Assembly (NCBI GenBank): GCA_025093555.1
Contig: JAIWNF010000004.1
Coordinates: 1,054,001-1,118,000, forward strand
DNA from: Circinella umbellata
Taxonomy: Eukaryota > Mucoromycota > Mucoromycetes > Mucorales > Lichtheimiaceae
Length of the DNA: 64,000 bases
Direction: 5' to 3'
Shown here: positions 40,831-52,304 of the stretch, piece after piece
How the letters are laid out: every line of letters begins with the position of its first letter
Numbering within the stretch: the first letter of the stretch is position 1
Program-made: the position numbers and the translations under genes
The notes under the pieces: generated by a model
What the model saw: the letters and a program-made list of their open reading frames with translations, nothing else
What the model was told of the DNA's origin: nothing
Database searches by the model: none

Positions 40831-43781
40831 TGTTGCATACCGAATTTATATATATGTATAAAGTTTTGTTGTTTATTTTTATTGTCGTAATAGGAATGTT
40901 ATTTTTCGTCGTTTTTCAAGAAAAACACGCAACACATATAAAAGCGCAACCCTCCCCTTTTTTCAAATTTCAATTTGCTTCTTCTTTAAAGGTAGTGAAA
41001 AAAGAATTCCAAAAAGTAGAGTGAGTAAGAAAGAGTGGGGAGGGAAAAAAAAGAATACAAATAAAAAGTGAATATAGTTTTTTTTAGGAAAAGAAAAAAA
41101 TAACTTAGCCTAAAAAAAGCTCTGTGTTCCAATCGCATCATAAGCTGAGTTGACGCTTAACTTTTTTTTTTGCTACTCTTACGCACTTCTTTCAAGACTT
41201 AAAAAGCAACAATCAATCATTGCATATTGTTATCAATTACAAAGGCCCTTTGCATGTCTTTAACAATAGCAAAAGTGCTATACTTGACCATTCATAATAT
41301 GATTCATATATATTATATGAGCTGCTCTACTGCCATGATACTTTGATTTCTCTCCTAATACGTCCCAAGCAAAGCATCCGTTGTGCTGGGTCATCATTCA
41401 GTTGATAATGAAAAGTATAGAATGCAATGTATAGCATATAGAATAGATTGGTGGTAACTAAGTAGTATGCTGATCTACTGAATAATAAGCAACAAAAAAC
41501 AGATATGTCGCTTTTCTTAATCAAATTTCATGCAAAGGCGATAAAAGTGATGAACATGTGAAATAAATGCTTATTTTTATTTGTTAAGTTTATCAACATA
41601 CGTGTTTATAATCACTTTTTTTTTTGATGATAAGACGTGAGAAATCTAATCATTTTTTTATCAAATATTTACCGTTGCTAAACATGTTGAAGCTAGTACT
41701 CAGACATGCAAGGAAAAATGATCTCCATCTTTTACAATACTGTTGATATATGAACGATACATGGAGCAGACAAAAGCTATTGATATATAAAAAAGTAGAC
41801 ATTTCCAAAATTGGTTTACAATACATGTTGCACACCAGTAGTAGAAGAAAAAAGCAATGAGAATATCCAAAGTATATTCAGATGTATAAGCCTATCATGA
41901 AAAGCTTATTCTGTCTAAAAGTGCAATTTTACTTTGTAGCACCAGTCTTAATCCTCTATTGCTAGTAATATTTTTTAGCATCTCAATGCCACAATTTATA
42001 TTCACTATGCTAAAGACAAATGAATTAATAAAGAAATTGTCGCAATAACAACCAAGCTTTTATCTGGTTCCCTGACAAATTCTAATTCCCCTGGCAACCT
42101 CTGTTAATTGGTGCTACCATATAGGTGCTTGGCTACACAGTATGTAAGCCTAAATAAGGTAAACATCTACTTTTATTTTATAATGCAAAGCAATAGCAAA
42201 CGCTATTAGCAACTCTGCTACCCTACAATAGTTTTAGAAAATGCATGATATACTGCCACGTAACATTCTTTAAATTTTTGGAACCAACGTTGATTCATTA
42301 TATATATTATTATACTTATAACTTCCTCGAAATATAGTTTATACTTTTTGTCTGTGTAAAGAAAGACCATACACAAAACACATTGTCGTACAAAAGAAGA
42401 AAAAACGAAAGAATAAAAGAGAATAACATTCATGGTTGTCACACAAGCTGGCTCGGATCGCCGAAAGTGATGGGAGAAAGGATTCATGCGACATTTACTT
42501 TACACATGCTCACAGGGCGCCACACACGCACTACATTTCTTTCTGCTTATCAAAATTCCGCGTGCTATTAAAATTAGCCATTGGTCAGCGAAAAAAAAAA
42601 ACGAAATTATTCAAAGAGACCGTTGCTGTTAGTGATGATATTTTATCATTGGTTTCGACCATCTGATTCTTTCATTTATGAATCTGTATACAAAGAGTAA
42701 AGGGAAAGTTCGTGGGAATCTGCAATATTATTTTTATTTGTTATGCTCAAATAACAATATTATTTTATCCAAATACATTTTTTCGTTCTCCTAATTAGTT
42801 TTGCGTGTTATCCTTTTCTTCATTCGAAAAAGACCCATCCGTATTTTTTGTTCTTGTTTAAAATAAATAATATGATATTTGTAACTTCTATGTAGTTGTT
42901 TAGTTATATATATAAGAAAGGAATAACTGCTGTAAAATTGTTTGCAACAAGACCTTACATTACTTCTACTCTTTGGCCTTACTTTCATTTAAACAGGTTT
43001 ATTTTCTGCTAAAATGCAATTTTAGAAATATATTCAGAATTTCAAGTCGACATCAAGCAACATATTGGGTATGGTTTTTGATATTAGCATAAAGATACTT
43101 CCCGTGTCCTATCATGTTCCAAATGATTCGGTAACTCACATATTGGTTTGTAATTATGGTACACGTGCAAATATCTTGATGGATGGCATATGATTTATGG
43201 AAGCAGTCTGTTCTTTTCCATTTGGTAGTGAACAGTCAGTTACCAATGCCACAGTACACTACTTTTATTCTATTATTTTCCTATCCGTATCCATAATTAC
43301 GACATGTCGCTTCTCAGAACAATACTGTTTCTCTTTACATTATCAGTAGATAACTTACAAAAGGTATAAAGCTACGTATTAATTAAAAAGAACATTTCAA
43401 AATAGTATTTTTTTTAAGTTTTAATATTTCCGTTTCTTGCATAATCCAAGTGACTAATTTTCTTTTATCGTACTAATAAATGAGTGCTGAATATATACAC
43501 TCATGGAGATTAATGATAATATATACTAATCCAGGATCAAGATTGATTGATTGATTTGTGAAAGACTGAGGGAAAATGAAGAAGGATCATGAAAACAGCA
43601 TTGATGTAAAATAACACATAACAGCGGAGTAACTGTACTTAAGGGCAATAAAAAAAGCTGTTTGTCTGATGAATACTCGATCTTGGTTTCTTTTTTTTTC
43701 TTCTCCTGAAGCTCGCAAATTTCAAGGAAATGCCGTTTTTTTTGTTATTATTATAAACATTTTTTGATCAAATCTTTTGTG

Positions 43782-43909
43782 TTTATTAAAATGGAAGACT
43801 ATAGTGACGGACACCTATGGACGTGTGGTCGTCGCTTTCTAACAGTATATGATAAGCACGTTTATAAATATATACAAAAAGGGTGGGTGTAATGAAAGAA
43901 AAGCTCTAG
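43782..43909 (+). repeat. Diverged copy of a short dispersed repeat
   Basis: This stretch aligns by eye with 45278-45392. Shared blocks in the same order are TTTATTAAAA, GGARACTA, GTGAC/ATGAC, ATGG-C-TGTGGTCG, TATACA..AAAAGGGTG and AG-AGCTCT. Neither copy has an intact reading frame. The second copy sits inside a pseudogene between direct repeats, which suggests mobility. Confidence 0.5.
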
Positions 43910-45111
43910 TAGGGAAAAGTTAAATGAAAAAAAGAAAAAAACACAATAGGTGTTTCCGGAAGAGGTATATCCAGAGCATCTTGGGGGTTTGGTTCGTCAT
44001 CTTTAAAGGCGTCACCCTCAAATATTTTATCTGTATGACTCACGCATCAATTTTCCAAAGTACATGAATTAAACATAGTTGACCATGTTCTTTTCCGTTT
44101 GCCAAGGGAGGATTCGGTTATAGCACTTATTGCTCAGCATAAGTAGCAAGATATCATGATATAACAGTACAAAAGTCTAGTATATGTAAAACAACGGAAT
44201 TGGAATTGGTATCTGGTCTGACTGTTATTTATATTGACTAAGCATGTTGCTCTGATTATTATTACGGGTAAATTTAGATATAAATATGCTTTCTTTTGCT
44301 CATACCTTTTTCACCGCTTTTCTACAGAATTCTCAAAACTGTACAAGTAGGACTCAGAATATAGAATAAGATATACAAGCCGTTGATGAAAACCCCACTC
44401 TATTTTTTATTTTTAAGGCCAATGCTAAAAGTCATATCAAAACCATTGGCCAAATCATGCTCAATAATATGCTTATTGGTGACATACTAAACCTATCTCT
44501 ATGTTGGGTTTGCATATGGCAAGTCAAGAAATAGCACCATTGAGGACAACACCAGATTAATTTGATATAGTCCGTATGTATCGTGTTAGAAAAATAAATA
44601 GAAATGACTCCAGAAAAGAGATAGGCTATATTGAGCAGCTTATCAGGGTTCAGTTAGATTTATAAACAGCAACGTAATTATTTGCGATTGTAAGAAAAAG
44701 GAGAAAATAAAAAAGAGTGAATTAATAAATACGCTTTGAGCTGAAGATTTAATCAAGAAAGAAAGATTTTTATTTATACTTTTTTCTATCTATCTATACA
44801 TTCTAATAATGGTTGTATAAGATCTATATGTTTTAGTAACTTGTGCTTGTAACAGCTACTTGCAAGTGCTGTAATTACTTGTACGTGATCCACGCACGTG
44901 TCCAAGTGACAGCTATATGTATAGGTAACAATTATTCTATTTATCTTTATGACTACTTTATTGGCCTAGTTGGAACACAATAATCATGGTAAATGATCTT
45001 TATTTACTTAATACTGATAGTACTAATACCACCAATAGTGAGACTAGATACTAATAATAAATAAATAAATAAAATAGATAAAGGAGTAGCAGAGTTCGAA
45101 TTTTTAAACTT

Positions 45112-45925
45112 ACCTCCCACAATCTACGCACTTTAATTGGCATATGTGGCCAGACCCTGAAGCAGAAACTTTAGCAGAGTTTTCTCAAACTTATCCACAG
45201 AGGGACATATATTTACGATATATTGGGAAGGTTACAGGAGAATCCCCTTTATATCGCCATGTAGGTTAAAATTTATATTTATTAAAACGGGAGACTAGAA
45301 TGACCTGCGCCAATGGGCATGTGGTCGCTTCCTTGCGGTTCAAAATGGACTGACAATTATACACAAAAGGGTGAAGAGCTCTCAACAAAAAACTTCTCAG
45401 TGGGGGGCGGGAGATATCGCCATGTAAATGACTCTTCTAACAATGCAAGTGGTTTTCTTGGTAAAATTTACAATACACTCACGAATATCAATGCTGCTTT
45501 GATTAACCTTGTTCAGTTATATGGATTTTATAACGCAAGACTGAATTTATCTCGACATATCGAAAAAGATCTGCCAGAGCGATTAGCAAAGGCTCTCTTT
45601 AGGGTTGACAATCCGTTGAATGTTCAAAAGGAGGTGATTTCAGCGTATATCAATCCTCACATGGAGCATTCAAAACGTTTAGTAACTACAAGTTAGCAGT
45701 TTATCATAATTTTAAACTGGCGGATGGACAACGAATTAACCCGAGAGTTAGTTTAGTGGGAGAATTAAACCATGTCTATTTAAAACCCTCTCTCACACAC
45801 TGTAATGGTGTAAGATCATTACGATGATATGTTCAACCATGAGGTTATCAATCTACATGCTTATCTGTGGAATACCAAGCATCGACGATAGCACAGCTGA
45901 GGGCATGGTTGGATATAGAAATAAT
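45112..45925 (+). pseudogene. Decayed protein gene interrupted by an insertion
   Basis: Protein-like sequence can be followed through several disruptions. Segment one (about 45112-45263) reads WHMWPDPEAETLAEFSQTY then RDIYLRYIGKVTGESPLYRH. It is interrupted at 45264 by a 150-base insert flanked by a 13-base direct repeat. Segment two resumes in the same frame after the second repeat copy (RHVNDSSNNASGFLGKIYNT to INPHMEHSKRLV, about 45417-45690). A one-base frame change then leads into KLADGQRINPRVSLVGELNH (about 45710-45830), followed by two in-frame stops and YQASTIAQLRAWLDIEI (to about 45925). RYIGK followed at a distance by an Arg/His vaguely recalls the GIY-YIG nuclease core, but the usual GIY spacing is absent, so I name no function. 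An ATG at 45313 gives a 127-codon frame, but this starts inside the insert and is probably not a real protein. Confidence 0.6.
45264..45413. mobile_element. 150-base insert flanked by 13-base direct repeats
   Basis: The sequence ATATCGCCATGTA occurs at 45251-45263 and again at 45414-45426. The 150 bases between them break a reading frame that is in the same register on both sides, as expected for an insertion with target duplication. The insert is related to 43782-43909. Read on the minus strand it ends in an A/T-rich tail (TTTTAATAAATATAAATTTT) and contains TGGCGCAGGT, which resembles a polymerase III A box. A SINE-like retroposon is therefore possible, but no B box is evident. Confidence 0.5.
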
Positions 45926-45959
45926 AGGATAGATATTTTATGCAGAAATGCTGATCATT

Positions 45960-46140
45960 GATGTTAAATATATATTAGTTAGATGTTAATTAGCCCCTAA
46001 TATTTCAATATATATAAATAAAGGGTTTCCTCAGACAACCAGGAAACAGTATTCATTTATATTCATATATTCTCAAACCCCTCTTTCTTATATTCTACCA
46101 ACCTACTTATAACTACGCTTCCTCAAATTGACCGATCGAA
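45960..46140 (+). repeat. Possible LTR remnant with TATA box and hairpin
   Basis: A TATATATAAATAAA stretch is followed by a perfect 7-base stem (GTTTCCT at 46025-46031, AGGAAAC at 46041-46047, nine-base loop) and a pyrimidine-rich segment. This arrangement is reminiscent of the promoter and R region of retrotransposon LTRs. No second copy is in the window, and neither primer-binding site nor pol sequence is recognisable, so this is tentative. Confidence 0.3.
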
Positions 46141-46174
46141 CCCGATGGTAAGTATACAATAATCGGTCATGCGC

Positions 46175-46210
<36 letters not shown>

Positions 46211-46931
46211 TATTTGAAAATAAAAAGGGTTCGTTATTATTATATGTAACTTGCCGAATAGCTTACATAATAATAATAAAAATATGCATAAGAAAATCGT
46301 AAATTCCAAAAGTTTGTAAGTTCGAGAGTTTATCTTACAAAGTAATAATATAATAGCGGAAAGTAACACAGGCAATAAAAGAAAAAAAATAGATACGTCT
46401 CTTATGAGAGTATACTTTATTATATATGTCAAGTACATTTACATCCAATCCCAAAAAGACCTGCACCAAACCTAGTATGGTCATAATGTTGCTAGAAATT
46501 CCTGGTATATGTAGCCTGTTTCTTATAATATATTTGATAATATCTGTGATGCTACAAAGATCGGGATGAAATCAAAACATTAACACTTTTTAATGGTGGA
46601 CACTTTTATTTCCAAACAAACATTGTTGAAATGAAAACGCATGTAATAATAATATTATAATGTGCACTAGATCGGTTCTCTCAAACGAATGCAATAAATG
46701 ATACCTAAGCTTATTGTACTGCATACAGGGTAATTAAATTTTAATCATTCTTTCTCAACTAGTCAAGGGACAACGACTACCTTTGTCTATTCCACCAGAA
46801 AATTACTATGAAATGATTTTTTTTTCATACTAAAGTGTCCTTTGACTCTCAGCATATAGTTGGCTCGCATTAATAAAATCATATTTTCCCAACATGAATT
46901 TAAGCTTTTACTATCTTAATTTTCTCACTCT

Positions 46932-49057
46932 ATGTTTTCACTAAGAACTCGATTATGGCAACATGCCATAATCCCATCACGATATTACTATTCTTCTATT
47001 ACTGCTAAACGACAAGAATCCTATGAGGGTGGAGGAGAAGCAAAACGTAAAGCTCAACATGACAAGGTGATTATTATTAATATTAAATGTACTAAAAGAT
47101 GTTTCGTTTATTTAAATCATCTCATCCACGCACAAACACATATATCGACAACATCTTAAAAATTGTATTTTCTTTTTATTTTATTTTTCAGGGTAAATTA
47201 ACAGCACGCGAACGACTTGATTTACTTTTGGATACAGGATCATTCAGAGAATATGATGCATTTGTCGAACATGAATGTACCAACTTTGGTATGGATTCGA
47301 AAAAGGTAGGAAACATAAATACAAAATTTCAGCTAATAAAAGAGGGGCCACTCACATAGCTATATCATCATACATGTATATAACTAAATATTACTGTATT
47401 AGATAGCAGGGGATGGTATAGTAACAGGTCATGGGACAATTCACGGTCGACGTGTATTTGTTTATAGTTATGATTTCACTGTCTTTGGTGGTAGTTTATC
47501 ACGAACCAATGCCAACAAAATAGTGAAAGTCATGGATCAAGCCATCACTGTAGGTGCTCCTATTATCGGATTACAAGATTCAGGTGGTGCACGTATTCAA
47601 GAGGGTGTTAGTTCCCTTACTGGCTATGCCGACATTTTTCAAAAAAATGTTTTAGCTTCTGGCGTCGTCCCACAAATTTCTTTAATAATGGGTCCATGTG
47701 CTGGAGGTGCTGTCTATTCTCCAGCATTGACTGACTTCGTATTCATGGTAAAAGATACGTCTCATATGTTTGTCACGGGCCCTGACGTTGTTAAAGCGGT
47801 TACAAATGAACAAGTATCGCAAGAAGTGTTAGGTGGTGCTAAAACACATACAGTTAAAAGTGGTGTTGCCCATCACGCTTTCGTAAATGATATGGAAGCA
47901 CTACAGCGTGTACGAGATTTAATGGATTATTTACCATTATCGAATCGTGAAAATGCACCAAAAAGATCATTTGATGATCCAGTCGATCGACAGGATGAAG
48001 CTTTGAATACAATTATACCATCGAATTCAAATACAGCGTATGATATGCATGAAGTGATTCAACGAGTAAGTGCAAATAACGAATAAAAAAAACCTAAAAA
48101 GACTATGGGTGTAAGAATAAAATTTGATTGAAAAATGTAGTTGCTTATTTGTTTGTTTATTTTAACTATTCTCTACATATAAAGATTGTAGATCGACATT
48201 CATTTTATGAGATGGCACCTGAATATGCACCTAATATATTAATTGGATTTAGTCGTCTGGCTGGAGAAACGGTTGGTATTGTAGCCAATCAACCTTTAAT
48301 ATCATCCGGTGCATTGGATATGGATGCATCTGTCAAAGCAGCGCGATTTATTCGATTTTGTGACGCATTCAATATACCCCTGGTCTCGTTTGTTGACGTA
48401 CCTGGATTCTTACCTGGAACTGCCCAAGAGCATGGTGGTATTATTCGTCATGGGGCTAAATTACTTTATGCCTATTGTGAAGCAACAGTGCCTAAACTGA
48501 CAGTCATCACTCGTAAAGCATATGGAGGTGCTTATATTGTAATGAATTCGAAGCAATTACGTAGCGATTACAAGTAAATACTCTTATATAATTTTGAAAG
48601 AATATATATATATATGTGTGTGTGTGAAAAGGAGTAAGAAATCCAGGGGAAGGCGAGAAGGTAAAATATATTAGTACTGATTATTTTATTATATTTAGTG
48701 TTGCATGGCCAACAGCAGAAATTGCAGTAATGGGAGCAAAAGGCGCTGTAGAAATCATCTTTAGAAATAAATCTGGAAAAGACGAATTGGAAGCAGAATA
48801 TAAGGAAAAGTTTACGACACCTTTGGCGGCTGCAAGGCAAGGATATTTAGATGATATCATTGAACCAAGGTAAAAAGAAAAAAAATTGCTTTTAAAAAAA
48901 TAAATAAAGAGCTTTTTGTTTGACTCACGTAATCTTTATATACCATTTTCGAAACTGCTATAGAACAACACGTGCAAGATTGATTGAACAGCTGGATCTG
49001 CTTAAGACTAAATCACTACAAAATCCTTGGAAGAAGCATGGGACTGGTCCCCTATAA
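46932..49057 (+). CDS. PCCB: Propionyl-CoA carboxylase beta chain, mitochondrial
   Basis: The carboxyltransferase subunit, which moves carboxybiotin CO2 onto propionyl-CoA to make methylmalonyl-CoA. Six exons (46932-47066, 47192-47305, 47403-48065, 48185-48573, 48699-48869, 48964-49057) give 521 residues, a usual mature-plus-presequence length. The N-terminus [20 protein letters not shown] is an Arg-rich mitochondrial presequence. Signature blocks are [89 protein letters not shown] and [18 protein letters not shown]. These fit PCC beta better than methylcrotonoyl-CoA carboxylase beta. A biotin-carrying alpha partner is not in this window. Most Dikarya dispose of propionate by the methylcitrate cycle, so this gene points to an early-diverging fungus with a methylmalonyl route. 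Confidence 0.95.
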
Positions 49058-49459
49058 AAAGAATAGAAATAGTATGTTAAATTATATACTTAAATAAAAG
49101 ATGAATAGCTCTAGTAACATACATGCGCGCGCGTAATTAGAGAGAGAGGGGGGGAGAAGTTCATTGAGTACAATAATTAACAAATAAAAAGGAAAGACGT
49201 TTACATTAAATAAAAGAGAGAAGGGGTTCGAGTAAAGTGGGAATGGAAGAGACATAAAAGAAGGTAGTATAGAAGAAAACCGGAAGAACTATTATTAATT
49301 TTAAATGTAGAAAGATCGTTACGCCTTTCGCCTCTTTGCTGTATCTTGGCTTTCTTTTCACGTACGTCATGTAATAATAATAACAATAATACTGAACACA
49401 TGAAAGCCGTAGAAAGAAGAGAGAGAGGGTATATTATATCATTTTAAATAACTATGCTA
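49058..49459. other. Convergent intergenic region
   Basis: This is the 3' flanks of PCCB and the RGS gene. It holds GA- and G-rich short runs, and no gene is seen. Confidence 0.75.
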
Positions 49460-51508
49460 TTATTTGATTGTGAGATTTCCGGTAAAAATGATGTATTCTT
49501 CTTTTTCATCTGGTGATGTCGTCATTGCAGAATCCCGTCGTATCTTGGTCATCACCGAATGCTTTTCCTGTTGTGATTCACGTTCATCTATGATTTTATG
49601 ATATGACGACGTTTTTATAAATTTGGGTACTGAATCCGAAGCCATCAGTCTTAAAATATGCTCTTCCACCTTGTCAAACCACTTTAACATCATTCTTAAA
49701 CTTTGTGAAGTAGAGTGAGTTGAAATAATTACTCGTTTACTTTGAAAGTCTTCACTGATTGTCACTGTTGCATTCACCAAACGAGCCATTTCTTGTCTTA
49801 ACAGATGATCCACATTTAGTTCACTTGATGCTTGAGGAGCCAAATAAGTCGACCAAATACTATATGCATCTTCCAGTAAGTCCTTTTGATTATGAGATGG
49901 CATAGCAGGACTTTGATTTTTACATTTACGTCGCAATGTAGCATAATCAATCCAAAAGTCCAAGTTTTCTTCGCAAAAATTACTTCGTAGAAAGTCTTTA
50001 AAAAGAGATCGTAATTGAGCATCGTCCAATATCTGTTTCAGTCGACCATTTAATCCTTCTTGCTGATCCACATTGACGGCACTGTTGGGTCTTGCTTGGC
50101 TTTGACTCTTTTTATGAAGTCGAGATCTTAAAATACACTCTCCTCCGCCAGTCTGTTCATCACTATCATTAGCTACCTGTTTTTTTCCTTTGGACGTAAC
50201 AACGACAAATAAGTTCTTGTGGGCTTGAACTGTAGTAGATTGAGCATGATGATGTTTTGGATCTTGATATTCAATCCATCCCATATGATAAAACTCGGTC
50301 GCGATATCTTCGGATTCATCACGATTAGCTACAGTACAATTTTCAGTAATCCAGTCACAACATAATCGGGTTGGAAAAATAATTCGATATACATGGTGTA
50401 ACGAGGAAGAAGAAGAATCTGTAGTAGATTTTGTGGTTTCTTGACGCCCTTGCTGCTGCTGTTGTTGCTGATTATGCTGATGCTTCATATTAGCAACTGT
50501 ATGTAACAATCGATTATCCAATAGTTGCAGTCGTGATTTTTCGCTTATAGCTGGTGTACCTGTAGTGACCGATGAAGCACGAGAAGACAATGCGAAAGGT
50601 GGATCATGAGATGGATTGGTAGAAGTTGATGAGACAGATGATGCAGATGATGATGCTACTGATTCTCGCCGTTTTAAACTTGGTTGCCGCCCTCTTGATA
50701 CTGTTATATTATTGTCTCCTTCTTCCTGTAACAGTTTTTTACCTGACATATTGTGCTGCTGTCGTATCCCTGATAATGCTGTTGAATTTCCTTCTAAAGG
50801 TAACGAACAAACCATAACTCGGAATATATGTGATATCAATTGTCTTGTTAAGATGATTTGATCGTCGTCTTTACTTCTATCTAATTGTATTAAATTAAAC
50901 TGATCCATATTCACTGTTGAGGAAAGTACACTTAATGGTATTCCCTCTGTCTCCGTACGAGTACAAAAGTCTTCTAACACTGCAACACCTTTGGGGGTTA
51001 ATCGCCATAATCCACGATCACGAAAAGAACGTGTTTGTTGGTCTACGGCATTTTCCATGAGGCGAGCCCATACAAATTGTTGACATAAAGCACGAGCCAT
51101 ATCGCGGGCCATATTAAATGTTGTCGTCGTTATTGTACGTAACCAACGTGATGAATTATTGGGGTCAGGTACACGAACTGTTTGCGAAAATTTGAGGCTT
51201 CCCAATACTTGAATAGCGTCTTCAGATGAAAACGCATTAGAGTAATTACGAAATAAATATCGATGAGTTTCAAATCGAATTTGAATTATCAAAGCACCAA
51301 ATAAGTCATGAATATCCTATATACACATATATATATATATATATGTTTGTGTTTGTGTTTGTGTGTGTAAAACAAAATCTATCATTGATTCCATGGAAGT
51401 ATATGTTTGGTTGTTGTTGTTGTTTTTTACCTTGATATAAGGTCTTCCATCCATAGTAAATTTCATCATAGAGGTATATGCTTGTTGTGACATATTTGGA
51501 TCCACCAT
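49460..51508 (-). CDS. SST2: RGS protein with DEP domains (Sst2/FlbA type)
   Basis: GTPase-activating regulator of heterotrimeric G-protein alpha subunits; in fungi it desensitises pheromone signalling or controls growth versus sporulation. Two exons are supported (51431-51508 and 49460-51316), giving 644 residues. A DEP domain occupies about residues 25-130 (DGRPYIKDIHDLFGALIIQ, LGSLKFSQTVRVPDPNNSSR, GLWRLTPKGVAVLEDFC). A second DEP-like block is near 330-380 (FPTRLCCDWITENC). The RGS domain covers about 445-585 (LRSLFKDFLRSNFCEENLDF, then SIWSTYLAPQASSELNVD). Between the DEP blocks lies a Ser/Gln-rich linker. I chose the ATG at 51508 because MVDPNMSQQAYTSMMKF leads directly into the conserved start. 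A CAG lies nine bases upstream of that ATG, and relatives have longer N-termini, so an additional upstream exon is possible. Confidence 0.9.
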
Positions 51509-52304
51509 CACTACCCTGTTTTTTTTTGTTTTTTTTTTTTTTATTTTTTGTAAATGATTAAGAATAAAATAAAAGGGAAGAGTAATTAAAAGCACTCTTT
51601 TAAACAACAAAATATCAAAACTTATATCTGGTGTGTGATGGAAAAGGAAGAATTGTGAGTGATTCTGTTTTACTCCCTCACCCTCTTTTCTTGAAATCTT
51701 ATACAGATACCACCCTTTCTTGTTATATATACTCCATATATTGCAATCATTTCAGAATTTTTTGTACCAAAAAGGAAAATAAAGAAAGTAGGTCTCAGGG
51801 GTAACAGTAATAGTAGTAATAGTAATATATTATCAAAGCAATAATAGCAATGAACAGCAACAGTATGTAACCTTATCTGCTATAAAATCTAAAAAGAAAT
51901 GATGAAGGAGGAGTATGCTTTTATACTATGATATAGAACCCCTTGCATAATACTTCTTTCTAATAGCTGTATGTTGTTGTTTTTTTCATTTTTTAAGGAA
52001 ACTATACACATTATTCTCACCATACATTCGGAAAAAATGATAGTAATTATCAACCAAAAAGAAAATCGAGAGAGAATTTTTTTAAGGAGCATACAGTGTC
52101 TCTTAATGTTGTTTATATTATATATAGCAGATAAGGGACAGAAGAGAAAGAAAAAAGAACGGAAAGAACAAATGAGAAGATAGACACACAAATAAATGTC
52201 TATATGCTTTAAGTATTATATTATTAAAATGAACCTGTAATTATTTTCGAAGACGCTTGTTACTATTATTGTTATTGTTATTTAATAAAGCAATATATTT
52301 TTCT
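51509..52304. other. Intergenic region, possible extra 5' exon of the RGS gene
   Basis: This 0.8 kb lies between two minus-strand genes. It is A/T homopolymer-rich next to the RGS start, and no exon can be assigned with confidence. The part adjoining 52304 is the 3' flank of EDE1. Confidence 0.6.

Larger units (their letters stand above)
40831..46931. other. 6.1 kb gene desert with decayed repeats
   Basis: This is the longest stretch without an intact gene. The first 200 bases are the promoter of the Zn2Cys6 gene. From 40.9 to 43.7 kb I see only short open frames without domain support. The second half holds a dispersed repeat, a pseudogene and an LTR-like stretch, listed separately. A CA run lies at 46179-46206. 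Confidence 0.65.

Noticed and set aside
43029..43194. 56-codon open stretch on the + strand
   Set aside because: Open stretches of this length are expected by chance in 64 kb; no homology is recognised.
44417..44451. Perfect inverted repeat GGCCAATG / CATTGGCC with a 19-base loop
   Set aside because: Eight-base stems arise by chance at this scale, and nothing around it suggests a terminator or structured RNA.
46125..46150. Possible tRNA T-arm (minus strand GGTTCGATC)
   Set aside because: The flanking bases do not form the five-base T-stem, and no acceptor, D or anticodon arm is found.
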